Notes: generated from the sequence alone by a model not told the origin. DNA of 64,000 nucleotides from Nitrosopumilus sp. (GCF_025699125.1 NZ_JAILWC010000002.1:124001-188000); one strand, 5' to 3'. Counted from the first letter of the stretch, positions 1-8,513 are shown. Translations and numbers: made by a program.

Positions 1-20
1 TCATGAGGTAATACTTTCAT
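1..20 (-). CDS. Start of a gene running off the left edge (partial)
   Basis: An ATG at 18-20 on the minus strand opens a frame (M-K-V-L-P-H) that leaves the window. A purine-rich GAGGAG, a good Shine-Dalgarno match, lies about nine bases before it, and the stop of the upstream response-regulator gene is 22 bases away. This suggests a coupled downstream gene in the same operon. Six residues are too few to name the product. Confidence 0.45.
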
Positions 21-42
21 ATTAATTCTCCTCTGTTTAAAA

Positions 43-645
43 TCAACCTACAATCTCCGATAATTTGCGAATGTTCGTCGTATTGTTCTTGCATGCTAAA
101 TCTAGTGCTTTCTGCATACTTTCTGTATATGATTCAAGATTGTTTTGCTCAGGCCCTATGATTTTACATTCTTGGATTATTGGCAATATTTTCAAATTCT
201 TGTATTGCTCATAAGTTACCACACATGAGTAAACGGAATCATCCTCTTTGAACATGTATTGAATCTTAATTGATGATTTGCGATCTTCATCAAGAAAAAC
301 ATCTGTTACTGTTTGTTTTATTGTATGGATATCAAATGGTTTGTCAATTACATGTACATTTAACGATTCAAGAAGTTCAGATTCTGTGGCATTAATGTCT
401 CCAGTAACCATGATTATCTTCGCATCTGGGTATTTCTCTTTTATATTCTCAACTGCATACAATCCGTCATATGCAGGCATCTGCAAATCTGTAAAAACTA
501 TGTCAGGTACGTGTTTTTCATACAATTTGACTGCATCTCTGCCATCATATCCTCTGGCCAGAACATCTACTTTGATTATAGATAATAGTTCGCAAAACAG
601 ATCCACAATATTTTGATCATCGTCTATTACAATACAGCTAACCAT
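43..645 (-). CDS. CheY-like response regulator with C-terminal extension
   Basis: A 200-residue protein whose first ~115 residues are a receiver domain: acidic pocket D8-D10, phospho-acceptor D53 (in FTDLQMP), T81 and K102. The remaining ~85 residues are charged, contain no DNA-binding motif I recognise, and may be a species-specific output or docking region. It would relay a phosphoryl signal in the cytoplasm, but no histidine kinase is visible nearby. Two more receivers follow upstream at 975-1767. The family call is firm; the partner and output are unknown. Confidence 0.88.
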   Translation of the reverse strand: MVSCIVIDDDQNIVDLFCELLSIIKVDVLARGYDGRDAVKLYEKHVPDIVFTDLQMPAYDGLYAVENIKEKYPDAKIIMVTGDINATESELLESLNVHVIDKPFDIHTIKQTVTDVFLDEDRKSSIKIQYMFKEDDSVYSCVVTYEQYKNLKILPIIQECKIIGPEQNNLESYTESMQKALDLACKNNTTNIRKLSEIVG

Positions 646-670
646 TGTACAGTTTTCTCCCAGTCACAAT

Positions 671-728
671 ATATAATGTTAACATGTTATATTCATACTT
701 TATCGTGTTACATTATTATATCATGTTA
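671..728. promoter_or_regulatory. AT-rich promoter region with four TGTTA repeats
   Basis: Upstream of the response regulator at 43-645 the pentamer TGTTA occurs at 677, 685, 706 and 724, the first two forming an AACATGTT palindrome at 681-688. The spacing is irregular. It could be a regulator site or chance in AT-rich DNA. Confidence 0.25.
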
Positions 729-752
729 ATAATTATCCAGATCAATAAGAAG

Positions 753-878
753 TCAAAACTGAGTGAGAGGTTTTTTATTTCCAAAGTAATGCGATATAGT
801 GTGTCCTTCATACAATAAGCATCTTTTTTCATCATCAGCGCACTTGGCTTTGCATCTATCTGGCGGACTAAATGGCAT
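753..878 (-). CDS. Small Cys-containing protein, 41 aa (hypothetical)
   Basis: An ATG frame of 41 residues in the gap between two response-regulator genes. It contains C-x3-C and a third Cys plus two His (C9, C13, C20), suggesting a small metal-binding or disulfide protein. A TATA-like stretch at about 900-908 sits ~26 bases before the ATG, as expected for a leaderless archaeal transcript. No homolog is recognised. The promoter spacing and Cys pattern argue for a real gene, but the length leaves room for chance. Confidence 0.4.
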   Translation of the reverse strand: MPFSPPDRCKAKCADDEKRCLLYEGHTISHYFGNKKPLTQF

Positions 879-974
879 AAAATAAAACACAGATGTCCAT
901 ATTTAGATCAATCGCAGGTATTTTTTAATGACATCATTTGGAATAGAATGTCTTCAGGGATTTCAAGGCGATTA

Positions 975-1406
975 TTACCTGTGTCTGTTCATTACTATTT
1001 GCTTTGATACAGACATTACAATTGCACTTGAATCACATGGTTTGAGAATATAGTCCTTGGCGCCTCCTTTCTTAACTACATCTTCTACTGTTTCTTTATT
1101 TTCTTTTGCAGATATGACAATGATTTTTGCATTAGGATCATAGTGGTTTATGGCCATTGAAGCTTTTACTCCATCAACGTTGGGCATTATGATATCCATT
1201 ATTGTTACATCGGGTTTGAAAGCAATATATTTTGAAATTGCTTCTTTTCCATCATTTGCCTCATAATATCTACTTCCAATTTGTGCATCACTGAGGGTTC
1301 TTTTAATGAACGTTCGCATATATGCTGAATCATCAACTATGAGAATTTTACAAAATCGTAACGGATTCATTGTTTTCATGCTCATTTTTTCCACATCAAT
1401 TAACAT
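975..1406 (-). CDS. CheY-like response regulator, single domain
   Basis: A 143-residue protein with one receiver domain after a short N-terminal tail: D25/D26 acidic pair, phospho-acceptor D71 (in TIMDIIMP), S99 and K122. There is no output domain, so it probably acts by protein-protein contact like CheY. The reading frame overlaps the 3' end of the next receiver gene (1396-1767) by 11 bases, so the two are co-transcribed and probably translationally coupled. The true start may be Met8 or Met10. No chemotaxis or archaellum genes are present in the window. Confidence 0.85.
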   Translation of the reverse strand: MLIDVEKMSMKTMNPLRFCKILIVDDSAYMRTFIKRTLSDAQIGSRYYEANDGKEAISKYIAFKPDVTIMDIIMPNVDGVKASMAINHYDPNAKIIVISAKENKETVEDVVKKGGAKDYILKPCDSSAIVMSVSKQIVMNRHR

Positions 1407-1767
1407 CCTGTCTTAGTTTAGATAATGCTTCTTTGATCATGATTGGATCTATGGGTTTTGTAACATATCCTAGATTTGGAATCTTTCCGCTTTTTACTGC
1501 TATCATATTTGATTTGATGGAGGTGACAATTATCATCATGACGTTCTTGTCGATTTCTCGAATTTTTATTGCAGTCTCAATGCCGTTTAGGCCTGGCATC
1601 TCATAGTCAAGTGTCACCAAAGACGGCCTGTGTTTAATAAAAGCCCTGACTCCTTCAATGCCGTTTTTAGCCTCAATTATTGAGCCAATTTTCAAATAAG
1701 ATAGCGTCTCTCTGATGCTTTCTCTCATGAATTTAGAGTCATCTATAACTAAAGCACTCAATCCCAT
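1396..1767 (-). CDS. CheY-like response regulator, single domain
   Basis: A 123-residue stand-alone receiver: D9/D10 pocket, phospho-acceptor D54 (in TLDYEMPG), T82 and K104. Length fits a minimal CheY. It is first in a two-gene operon with the receiver at 975-1406, whose start lies inside this gene's end. The pair could form a phosphorelay branch or compete for a single kinase encoded elsewhere. An AT-rich promoter region lies upstream (1768-1860). Confidence 0.88.
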   Translation of the reverse strand: MGLSALVIDDSKFMRESIRETLSYLKIGSIIEAKNGIEGVRAFIKHRPSLVTLDYEMPGLNGIETAIKIREIDKNVMMIIVTSIKSNMIAVKSGKIPNLGYVTKPIDPIMIKEALSKLRQDVN

Positions 1768-1981
1768 GAATTGTTATGATGTTACTACCACATGATATTG
1801 TGTCTGTATAAAAAATCCAAACAATATCAAAATTTTATTAGACTCATACGATATTATATTCTTGGAAGTTAGATTACACAACGCCAACATTAGATTTTCT
1901 TGGCAAGATACTCCCATTCTACAAGAATAATCTGTCTGGTTTCAGACATTGTTACGTTGTAGATTGATTATTGCAAAAAAA

Positions 1982-2284
1982 TTAATTTGTAGGATTCATC
2001 AAGGCAGCGCGTTCTTTTGTTTTTTGATCAACTAATGCATTGACATATTTGCCTGGTTCTGCATTACAATCGCCAATATTTACTGCAAAGCCATCCATAG
2101 TTTCAGCAATACAACCACTTTCAGTATTTGCAATTACCTTGACCATCTCCATATTGTGCTCAGGTGCAGTATAGAACATCAAATATGCAAAAAGAAGACC
2201 AGCTCCTAACGCAATTACTCCGGCAATGATGAAGGTAGTGTTTTTACTTGATTTTTTATCAGATCTGTTATTTATTGCAGACAT
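1982..2284 (-). CDS. Small single-pass membrane protein, ~100 aa
   Basis: A lysine-rich cytoplasmic tail is followed by one hydrophobic segment (about residues 17-38 counted from the chosen start) and an extracytoplasmic part with two Cys spaced 14 apart, which could form a disulfide. I start it at the ATG at 2284 rather than 48 bases upstream because a TATA-like TTTATAAG lies ~26 bases before 2284, inside the longer frame. No known family recognised. It stands alone between the receivers and tRNA-Asp. Confidence 0.65.
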   Translation of the reverse strand: MSAINNRSDKKSSKNTTFIIAGVIALGAGLLFAYLMFYTAPEHNMEMVKVIANTESGCIAETMDGFAVNIGDCNAEPGKYVNALVDQKTKERAALMNPTN

Positions 2285-2521
2285 ATCACTTCTTCTTCTA
2301 AATTGCTTATAAACTACGTAGATATTTTTCATTAATAATTTTCAAACATGAAAGTATATAGGATAATTATTTCTGCGTGTTACCTTGTTTTTATATACTG
2401 TTAAATCAGAATGATAATTTATTGCCATAGTTCCTTGTTGAGTAGAATCATGGTTCTTGATATTCGCTTGTCATAGTCATAAATGCCGATATTTTTTGGA
2501 TTTGAGGCTTTTTGGCTCAAT

Positions 2522-2557
2522 AATTCTCTTTTGTAATGTAGGAATTTAAAGAGAATT
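2522..2557 (-). terminator. 10-bp perfect stem-loop just after tRNA-Asp
   Basis: AATTCTCTTT (2522-2531) and its exact reverse complement (2548-2557) flank a 16-base loop. On the minus strand the stem begins three bases after the encoded CCA of tRNA-Asp. It may mark the transcript end or guide 3' trimming; archaeal termination normally needs only U-runs, so the role is inferred. Confidence 0.4.
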
Positions 2558-2559
2558 GA

Positions 2560-2637
2560 TGGCGCCCTCGGCGGGATTTGAACACGCGTCTCAGCCGTGA
2601 CAGGGCCGAATTCTAGACCGGGCTATACTACAAGGGC
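2560..2637 (-). tRNA. tRNA-Asp (GTC), CCA encoded
   Basis: Acceptor GCCCTTG pairs with CGAGGGC, the anticodon stem CGGCC/GGCTG encloses loop CTGTCAC giving anticodon GTC, the discriminator is G, and CCA is encoded at the 3' end. The T arm GCGTG/CCCGC has one T-C mismatch beside the loop. No intron. Confidence 0.93.
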
Positions 2638-2733
2638 ACAAGTTGTTTGAACAAAATTGCCAGATTAAAAGTTTCTGTCACAACAAAAAATTTTGTAAAA
2701 GACTAAATTATACGCGAAAAGCATTTTTGATGA

Positions 2734-2807
2734 GGGTCTATGGCGCAGCCAGGTAGCGCACCGGACTTTTAATCCGGTTGTCAAGGGTCCGAATCCCTTT
2801 AGACCCG
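2734..2807 (+). tRNA. tRNA-Lys (TTT)
   Basis: Acceptor GGGTCTA/TAGACCC, anticodon stem CCGGA/TCCGG with loop CTTTTAA (anticodon TTT), T stem AAGGG/CCCTT, discriminator G. CCA is not encoded and no intron is seen. It diverges from tRNA-Asp across about 96 bases. Confidence 0.95.
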
Positions 2808-2822
2808 CTACTTTTCTTTATT

Positions 2823-4283
2823 TTATTCAATAATTTCATTGACTTGTTTTGTCAATGATTCAATAGCAGAACTAATTTTATTTTCTCTTTTAGTGACATC
2901 TATTCTATATTGATTAATCTTTTGAGTTCTGTCAGAAATCATTCTTTTTTGTTCATCATATCCCGAAGATCCAAATGATTTCCTATCCTTCAAAGAAGAA
3001 ACAACAGTAGTATTTGAGATGATTTTCGATACAAGTTTTGGATCAACCTTAGTATCAGACACAGATTTTTTTATTTGATCTGGAGTTAATTTTGAAATAG
3101 ATTTTTTTGATTGGTAAGCCATCTGGACTAAAGATCCTGAAATTTGATGAGTCACTCTGAAAGGAATTCCTTCCTTAACTAATTTTTCAGCAATATCAAG
3201 CGCAATTAGATTACTTGATTCAGTAACTTTTTTCATTTGTTTTTCATTTACTTTCAAAGTAAGAAGTATAGATTTTAGTATCAACAATGCACTGATGGAT
3301 GTTTTTGATGTTGACCAAATAGAAGATTTAATCTGTTGTAAATCACGTCCGTAACCAGATGCTAAACCTTTGATGGTTGTAAGTATTGCAGTAAGATTGC
3401 CAATAATTTCAGATGTTTTACCACGGGTTAATTCTAAAATATCTGGATTTTTCTTTTGTGGCATAACACTAGATGGAGACGTAAATTCATCAGCAAGCTC
3501 AATAAAAGAAAATTCAGATGTTGACCAAATTACAAAATCTTCAGACATCTTGCTTAGATTGGTCATCAAAATTGAAATCATTGCAATATATTCAGCTACA
3601 AAATCACGCGTACTTGTTGCATCAATAGAATTCTCAACAACATCGTCAAAACCAAGCATCTTTGCTGTACTATGTCTATCAATAGGAATACTTGTCCCAC
3701 CAACAGGTCCTGCACCAAGTGGACTTTGATTTACTCGTTCAAAGGTTCCATAAAGTCTCTGAAAATCTCTAGACAATACATCTGCGTGAGCTAAAAGATA
3801 ATGAGAAAACAAACCAGCTTGAGCTTGCTGAAGATGAGTGTAAAGAGGCATGATTGTTTTTTGATGATTTTTAGCAACCGAAACTAGTGCTTCAATAGTA
3901 TCTAAAAGACAACTACAAATGATGTTAATATCATCTCTAATTTTCATTCTCATATCTAAAGAAACTTGATCATTACGTGATCTTGCAGTATGCATCTTGC
4001 CACCGCTTGCCATACCAGCTTTTTTGATAACTAGTGATTCAATTAATTCATGAATGTCTTCTGCTCCTGATGATACATCAAATTTTTCATTTTTTAAAAA
4101 ATTCAATGTAGATAAGATCTTTTTTGCATCATTTTTTGTAATTATGTTATTTTGATATAACATCAAAGTGTGAGCTTGACTTCCAATAATATCATAATAA
4201 GCAATTTCAGAATCATCATTAATTGATGAAACATAATCTAAAGTTATATCACTCAAATCAGTACCAAGACGTGAACGATACAT
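2823..4283 (-). CDS. argH: Argininosuccinate lyase
   Basis: Splits argininosuccinate into arginine and fumarate, the last step of arginine biosynthesis, in the cytoplasm. The 486-residue length and the superfamily signature SPSSVMPQKKNPD around residues 270-282 identify the fumarase/ASL fold; the N-terminal start MYRSRLG and the segment HTARSRNDQ around residue 100 are typical of ArgH. The gene stands alone in the window; other arg genes are not present. It is divergent from the MIP18-like gene at 4333, with about 49 bases between them carrying both promoters. Fumarate links it loosely to the neighbouring succinate dehydrogenase. Confidence 0.96.
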   Translation of the reverse strand: MYRSRLGTDLSDITLDYVSSINDDSEIAYYDIIGSQAHTLMLYQNNIITKNDAKKILSTLNFLKNEKFDVSSGAEDIHELIESLVIKKAGMASGGKMHTARSRNDQVSLDMRMKIRDDINIICSCLLDTIEALVSVAKNHQKTIMPLYTHLQQAQAGLFSHYLLAHADVLSRDFQRLYGTFERVNQSPLGAGPVGGTSIPIDRHSTAKMLGFDDVVENSIDATSTRDFVAEYIAMISILMTNLSKMSEDFVIWSTSEFSFIELADEFTSPSSVMPQKKNPDILELTRGKTSEIIGNLTAILTTIKGLASGYGRDLQQIKSSIWSTSKTSISALLILKSILLTLKVNEKQMKKVTESSNLIALDIAEKLVKEGIPFRVTHQISGSLVQMAYQSKKSISKLTPDQIKKSVSDTKVDPKLVSKIISNTTVVSSLKDRKSFGSSGYDEQKRMISDRTQKINQYRIDVTKRENKISSAIESLTKQVNEIIE

Positions 4284-4303
4284 TATCTAAGGTTCTAGAA
4301 TGG

Positions 4304-4312
4304 TTATATATA
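4304..4312 (+). promoter_or_regulatory. TATA box of the MIP18-like gene
   Basis: TTATATATA is centred about 25 bases before the ATG at 4333, the spacing expected for a leaderless archaeal transcript. This decides the start: the in-frame ATG at 4300 would place the promoter inside the coding region. Confidence 0.7.
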
Positions 4313-4332
4313 GCATCGACGCTTTTGCCCAC

Positions 4333-4656
4333 ATGAGTCAAGATATCAAACAGCTTAGAGTGAAAATCTTCGATGAATTATCAAAGATTGTAGATCCAGA
4401 AATCAATACGTCAATTGTAGAATTAGAATTAATTGATGAAGTAGATATCAATAATGACAATGTTAAAGTGGATTTGCATCTTACCAGTCCATTCTGTCCT
4501 GCAGTATTTGGTTTTAAGATTTGTCAGGATATTCATGATAATCTATTGAAAGTAGATGGCGTAGATGATGTGAAAGTGAATGTTTCAAATCACTTTATGG
4601 CAGAACAGATTAACAACCAAGTTAACAATAGTCCAAATCCAAAAAAATCAGGCTAG
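4333..4656 (+). CDS. MIP18/SufT-like (DUF59) Fe-S assembly protein
   Basis: A 107-residue protein of the DUF59/MIP18 family. It carries the family's pattern VDPEINTSIVELELI near the N-terminus and a central TSPFCPAVFG with the conserved Cys. Family members help load or mature iron-sulfur clusters. It ends 3' to 3' with sdhB, sharing four bases (4653-4656), next to a complex that needs three Fe-S clusters; this fits an accessory role, though the link is inference. The C-terminal tail is Asn-rich and looks disordered. Confidence 0.85.
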   Translation: MSQDIKQLRVKIFDELSKIVDPEINTSIVELELIDEVDINNDNVKVDLHLTSPFCPAVFGFKICQDIHDNLLKVDGVDDVKVNVSNHFMAEQINNQVNNSPNPKKSG

Positions 4657-5420
4657 CCTCTAAAACCGAGCAGGTATCCTCTAAGTAACTGAATGCCCAT
4701 TGCGGGATCAACGCCTTTTGGACATACCTGACTACAGGAGCCAGCAAAATGACATCTCCAGATACCATGAGATTCATCAATAATTTTTAGTCTAGAGTCT
4801 TTTCCTTTATCTCTGCTATCTGCAACATATCTATATGCCTGAGCTAATGCCTGAGGTCCAACAAAAGAGGAATCAGTTGCCATGGTTGGACATGCAGAGT
4901 TACACAACCCACATTTTATACAGTTTGCAAATTGTATGTATTGTTCAACTTCTTCAGGAGATTGTAAAAATTCCCGCTCATCAGATACTAAATCAGCATC
5001 ATCTCGAATTAGATATGGTTTGATTTTATGATGAGTATCAAATAATCGTTCAAATTTTACTGCAAGATCCCGGATAATTGGAAAATTATTCATTGGTTCG
5101 ACTGTGATAACATCAGAATTTAGTTCACTGATTTTTGTAAAACATGCCAATCTGGGTTTCCCATTAATCATCATTCCACACGAACCGCAAGTGGCTTGTC
5201 TGCATGAATAACGAACTGCTACAGAATGATCAAGATGTTTTTTGACTTCAAGAATAGCTTCCAAAACTGTAGTCCATCTTTCATATGGAATTGTAAACTC
5301 CATGAATTTACTTGAATCATCGTGTTCTGGATTATATCTTGCAATTCTAAGTGTAATTGATTTTGATGAAGATATTGGTGTCGATGTTTGTTCATTTGCA
5401 ATATGAGATACTTGTGCCAT
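4653..5420 (-). CDS. sdhB: Succinate dehydrogenase iron-sulfur subunit
   Basis: Carries electrons from the flavin subunit to the membrane quinone site in complex II. The 255-residue protein shows all three cluster motifs: CRQATCGSCG...C (2Fe-2S, about residues 73-93), CIKCGLCNSACP (4Fe-4S, ~167-178) and CHFAGSCSQVCPKG (3Fe-4S, ~223-236). Last gene of sdhA-C-D-B, following the 118-aa anchor by one base. Its 3' end overlaps the convergent MIP18-like gene by four bases. Confidence 0.96.
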   Translation of the reverse strand: MAQVSHIANEQTSTPISSSKSITLRIARYNPEHDDSSKFMEFTIPYERWTTVLEAILEVKKHLDHSVAVRYSCRQATCGSCGMMINGKPRLACFTKISELNSDVITVEPMNNFPIIRDLAVKFERLFDTHHKIKPYLIRDDADLVSDEREFLQSPEEVEQYIQFANCIKCGLCNSACPTMATDSSFVGPQALAQAYRYVADSRDKGKDSRLKIIDESHGIWRCHFAGSCSQVCPKGVDPAMGIQLLRGYLLGFRG

Positions 5421-5421
5421 G

Positions 5422-5778
5422 TTATATCATCCCCATGTTAGTCATAATAATTGTTCTTGAGCCATACGCTATTAAACCAAACATTGCAGCTAAGCAACCA
5501 TATGAAACAGCTTTTTCATAAAGTTGGCCTTGTTTTAATTCCAATAAAATAACTCGTAATCCATTAAATCCATGAATTGAAAGTAGAATGAGAATTAATT
5601 CTAACATTGCAGCATATGGAATAAATTTGTAGTTTGCAATAACGGATTCATATTCTAAAGACTCTGCAAAACCCATCGTAAGTCGCATTAAAACATGTAC
5701 TGCAACTAAAGCCACAGCTGCCAGGGCAGTTCCATAATGAATTTTCATAATTGTGCTTTCTCTCATATTATTCACCAA
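5422..5778 (-). CDS. sdhD: Succinate dehydrogenase membrane anchor (SdhD-like)
   Basis: A 118-residue protein with three hydrophobic segments (about residues 14-32, 48-70 and 88-112) and a conserved His in HYGTALAAVALVAVHV that could bind haem. Sequence alone would not name it; position between the C-type anchor and sdhB does. Its start overlaps the end of the upstream anchor gene by 11 bases, a sign of translational coupling. The second anchor could equally be called SdhC by other conventions. Confidence 0.85.
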   Translation of the reverse strand: MVNNMRESTIMKIHYGTALAAVALVAVHVLMRLTMGFAESLEYESVIANYKFIPYAAMLELILILLSIHGFNGLRVILLELKQGQLYEKAVSYGCLAAMFGLIAYGSRTIIMTNMGMI

Positions 5779-6199
5779 ACATTACCGCTAGTCCGTACAT
5801 CATAGCAATTGCTGCAAGAACTATTGCAGAATAGATACCTATTTTGTGTCTGTAGTTTTGGGATGCAGGATCATACGGATAATCAGGTCTTGCAGGCTTT
5901 CCTACACCAACACCTCCATGTCCCAGCATTACTCTAATTCCATTAACTGTATGAAACACACACATTGCAATTACAATTGCCAAGAAAATGTGTCCTTCAG
6001 TAGTTTGAGTTAATTCAAGAAATTCATTCCATCCTACTTGTCCTCTTAGAATATTACTTGTTTCATAAATATGAGCCACAAAATATGCCAATAGTCCTAA
6101 TCCACTTAGTCGCATTAACCAATAAGCTACTCTTTCAATTCCATAACGGCTAGGATTAGCCATTCCTTTGATTCCTTCTTTGTGTTCGTCTTCAGTCAT
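5768..6199 (-). CDS. sdhC: Succinate dehydrogenase cytochrome b subunit (SdhC-like)
   Basis: A 143-residue three-helix membrane anchor: RYGIERVAYWLMRLSG at the N-terminus resembles the SdhC opening, followed by helix 1 with AYFVAHIYE (candidate haem His), helix 2 with FHTVNGIRV, and a final helix near the C-terminus. It would form the quinone and haem site with the 118-aa partner. It starts directly after the sdhA stop with no gap, within the sdhA-C-D-B operon. Confidence 0.88.
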   Translation of the reverse strand: MTEDEHKEGIKGMANPSRYGIERVAYWLMRLSGLGLLAYFVAHIYETSNILRGQVGWNEFLELTQTTEGHIFLAIVIAMCVFHTVNGIRVMLGHGGVGVGKPARPDYPYDPASQNYRHKIGIYSAIVLAAIAMMYGLAVMFGE

Positions 6200-7912
6200 C
6201 TAATATTTCCTCTCCACGGGCTGATATTTTGTAATTGTTACAGGATGTGTTTTCATAATTGGTTCATTTGGATCATAGTAAGCTAGGGTATGATGTAAAA
6301 AGTTTGCATCATCACGTTTAGTATAATCAGTTCTTGCATGTGCACCACGAGATTCTTTTCTATTAATTGCGCCAAGTAAAACAATCTCTGCTACCCTAAA
6401 CATGGAATCTAGTTCCATCACATTTGCAAAATTAGTATTGTACTCTTTTGCTTTATCATCAACGTGTTTCCAAGTCATTGTTTTTAGTTCACGAATTTTC
6501 TTCAGACCTGCAACTAGATCAGTTTCATTTCTATAAACATAGGCTTTTTCATTCATTGTGTCAGTCAATTCCTGTCTAATTTCATATGGATTTACATCCC
6601 CATTCCCACGAAAGATTCCATCGTAGATTCTCTTTTCTTCTGCTGCAACTAAGTGGTGTGGCCAAGGATTTGATGATGTATTATTCATTGCATATTCTGC
6701 AGCCAATTCACCGGTAATTTTTCCCCAAACAATACACTCAGATGTGGAATTTGCACCTAATCTATTTGAGCCATGAACGCTATTACATGCTGCCTCTCCA
6801 GCAGCCCAAACGCCTTGGATTTCTGTTGCACCATCAATATCAGTATGAAGTCCACCCATCATATAATGGCAAACAGGTCTAATGTCAAGTAAATCGGTAG
6901 CAGGATCAACACCAGAAAACTTGATGGATATTTCTCTAATACCGCCTAATTTCTCTTTGATTTTTTCATCACCAATATGTCTCAAATCAAGTTTCATGCA
7001 ATCAACACCTGTTTCATGTTTGAATCCACGTCCTTCTTGAATTTCTGTCATAATTGATCTTGATACAATGTCACGAGGAGCTAATTCCATTTTTCCTGCA
7101 GCATAATTTTTCATAAATCGTTCCCCTTTGTTATTTAGAAGATAGCCGCCTTCTCCTCGTGCACCCTCCGTAATCAAAATTCCAGATGGCATGATTCCTG
7201 TCGGATGGAATTGTACAAACTCCATATCTTTGAGTGCCATACCAGCACGTAATCCCATATCCAAACCATCAGGTGTAGATGAAAGTGCATAAGTTGAAAA
7301 ACTATACAATCGTCCAGCACCACCCGTTGCAATGATGAGAGCCTTTCCCTTAATTGTGTAAAACGTTCCTGAAGATAATTCAATAGCAGTGACTCCCATG
7401 AAACGTTTTCCATCATGTATTATTGATGTGACAAACCATTCGTTGAGATATTCAATATTTTCAAATTTTTGACATGTGTCATACAATGTCTGCATTTCAA
7501 AGAAACCAACTTTGTCAGATGCATATGTAGCTCTTGGAAAACTATATCCTCCAAAGTTTCGTTGATCAATTCTGCCATCAGGTCTTCTAGACCATGGCAT
7601 TCCCCAATGATCTAACTGATGAATTTGTTGTGGCATTTCAACACAAAGTCTTTCAGCAACATCTTGGTCTGCAAGAAAGTCACTTCCTTTAACAGTATCA
7701 TAAACATGGGATTCAATTGTATCGCCTTCGTCCTCAAATAGAACTGCAGCGGTTCCTCCCTCAGCTGAGACAGAATGAGAACGCATAACTTGTACCTTTG
7801 AAACAACCCCAATTTTGAGATGAGGTCCTTTTTTAGCAGCAGATATTGCAGCTCTCAAACCTGCAAGGCCCGAACCACAAATAATTAAATCAAATTCTAG
7901 TGAATCAACCAT
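6200..7912 (-). CDS. sdhA: Succinate dehydrogenase/fumarate reductase flavoprotein subunit
   Basis: Oxidises succinate to fumarate in the energy metabolism of the cell, and could run backwards as fumarate reductase. The 570-residue protein has an N-terminal FAD dinucleotide motif (IICGSGLAGLRAA), the RSHSVSAEGGT segment whose His normally binds FAD covalently, an active-site region with HPTG and GARGEGG, and HGSNRLGANS near residue 380. First gene of sdhA-C-D-B. A TATA-like element at about 7939-7948 on the minus strand lies ~26-35 bases before its start; the PadR palindrome at 7983-7998 is about 40 bases further. Confidence 0.97.
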   Translation of the reverse strand: MVDSLEFDLIICGSGLAGLRAAISAAKKGPHLKIGVVSKVQVMRSHSVSAEGGTAAVLFEDEGDTIESHVYDTVKGSDFLADQDVAERLCVEMPQQIHQLDHWGMPWSRRPDGRIDQRNFGGYSFPRATYASDKVGFFEMQTLYDTCQKFENIEYLNEWFVTSIIHDGKRFMGVTAIELSSGTFYTIKGKALIIATGGAGRLYSFSTYALSSTPDGLDMGLRAGMALKDMEFVQFHPTGIMPSGILITEGARGEGGYLLNNKGERFMKNYAAGKMELAPRDIVSRSIMTEIQEGRGFKHETGVDCMKLDLRHIGDEKIKEKLGGIREISIKFSGVDPATDLLDIRPVCHYMMGGLHTDIDGATEIQGVWAAGEAACNSVHGSNRLGANSTSECIVWGKITGELAAEYAMNNTSSNPWPHHLVAAEEKRIYDGIFRGNGDVNPYEIRQELTDTMNEKAYVYRNETDLVAGLKKIRELKTMTWKHVDDKAKEYNTNFANVMELDSMFRVAEIVLLGAINRKESRGAHARTDYTKRDDANFLHHTLAYYDPNEPIMKTHPVTITKYQPVERKY

Positions 7913-7982
7913 TTTTAGACAAACTTTCTTGAGGTGAGTTAAATATGTAGTAATTGTCAGGCACGAGCCAAAAATTTAAAAT

Positions 7983-7998
7983 ATATCACTAGTGATAT
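7983..7998. promoter_or_regulatory. Perfect 16-bp palindrome, likely PadR operator
   Basis: ATATCACTAGTGATAT is its own reverse complement. It lies between the TATA-like stretch (about 7971-7984) and the start codon of the PadR-family gene at 8004, where bound protein would block initiation. Autorepression is the simplest reading; control of the divergent sdh operon is also possible. Confidence 0.6.
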
Positions 7999-8003
7999 TA
8001 TTA

Positions 8004-8513
8004 ATGATGATTTCTGAATGGTTTCAGAGAGTAGGTAGCTCAGTTCCAAGAGGATTTTCCAGATATTTCATTTTAGAATTATTAAAAAAGAAGGAAAGGA
8101 CTGGCAAGGAGATCATAGATTATGCGGTAGAACAAAGTAATGGGATATGGAAACCATCTCCAGGATTGATCTATCCATTGTTGGGAAGATTATTGGATGA
8201 AGGACTAATTGATGAAACAAAAGACGGAAAATACAAACTAACAAAAAAAGGCCTAGATACTGCTGCAGATGTAGATAAAATTAATGACATTGTAAAAAAA
8301 CAGCTAGAGGTTCTTTTTAGATTGGGGAATGTAGGAAGATTTGTTGCATTAGATTTGTTAGAAAAGATCTCTACAATGGGATCAATTCTAAGTTCAAATT
8401 TAACAAATATGACTGATGATGAAACTCAAAAATATAAAAAATTCCTTCAAGATGAATTAAAAAAAATAGAGGAAAAAAGATCAAAGAAAGGAAAAGAGAT
8501 CAAAATAGAATAA
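8004..8513 (+). CDS. PadR-family transcriptional regulator
   Basis: A 169-residue protein with the PadR winged helix in its first ~90 residues: RYFILELLKKKERTGKEIID, then SPGLIYPLLGRLLDEGLI with the recognition helix and wing. The C-terminal part is a Lys/Glu-rich helix that would dimerise. I start it at ATG 8004 (ATG 8007 follows at once); a GTG at 7992 is in frame but lies inside the palindrome at 7983-7998. It is divergent from sdhA, so it may control itself, sdh, or both. Ligand unknown. Confidence 0.88.
   Translation: MMISEWFQRVGSSVPRGFSRYFILELLKKKERTGKEIIDYAVEQSNGIWKPSPGLIYPLLGRLLDEGLIDETKDGKYKLTKKGLDTAADVDKINDIVKKQLEVLFRLGNVGRFVALDLLEKISTMGSILSSNLTNMTDDETQKYKKFLQDELKKIEEKRSKKGKEIKIE

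Noticed and set aside
1890-1949. 19-residue minus frame reading MSETRQIILVEWEYLAKKI
   Set aside because: Protein-like but too short, with no clear promoter.
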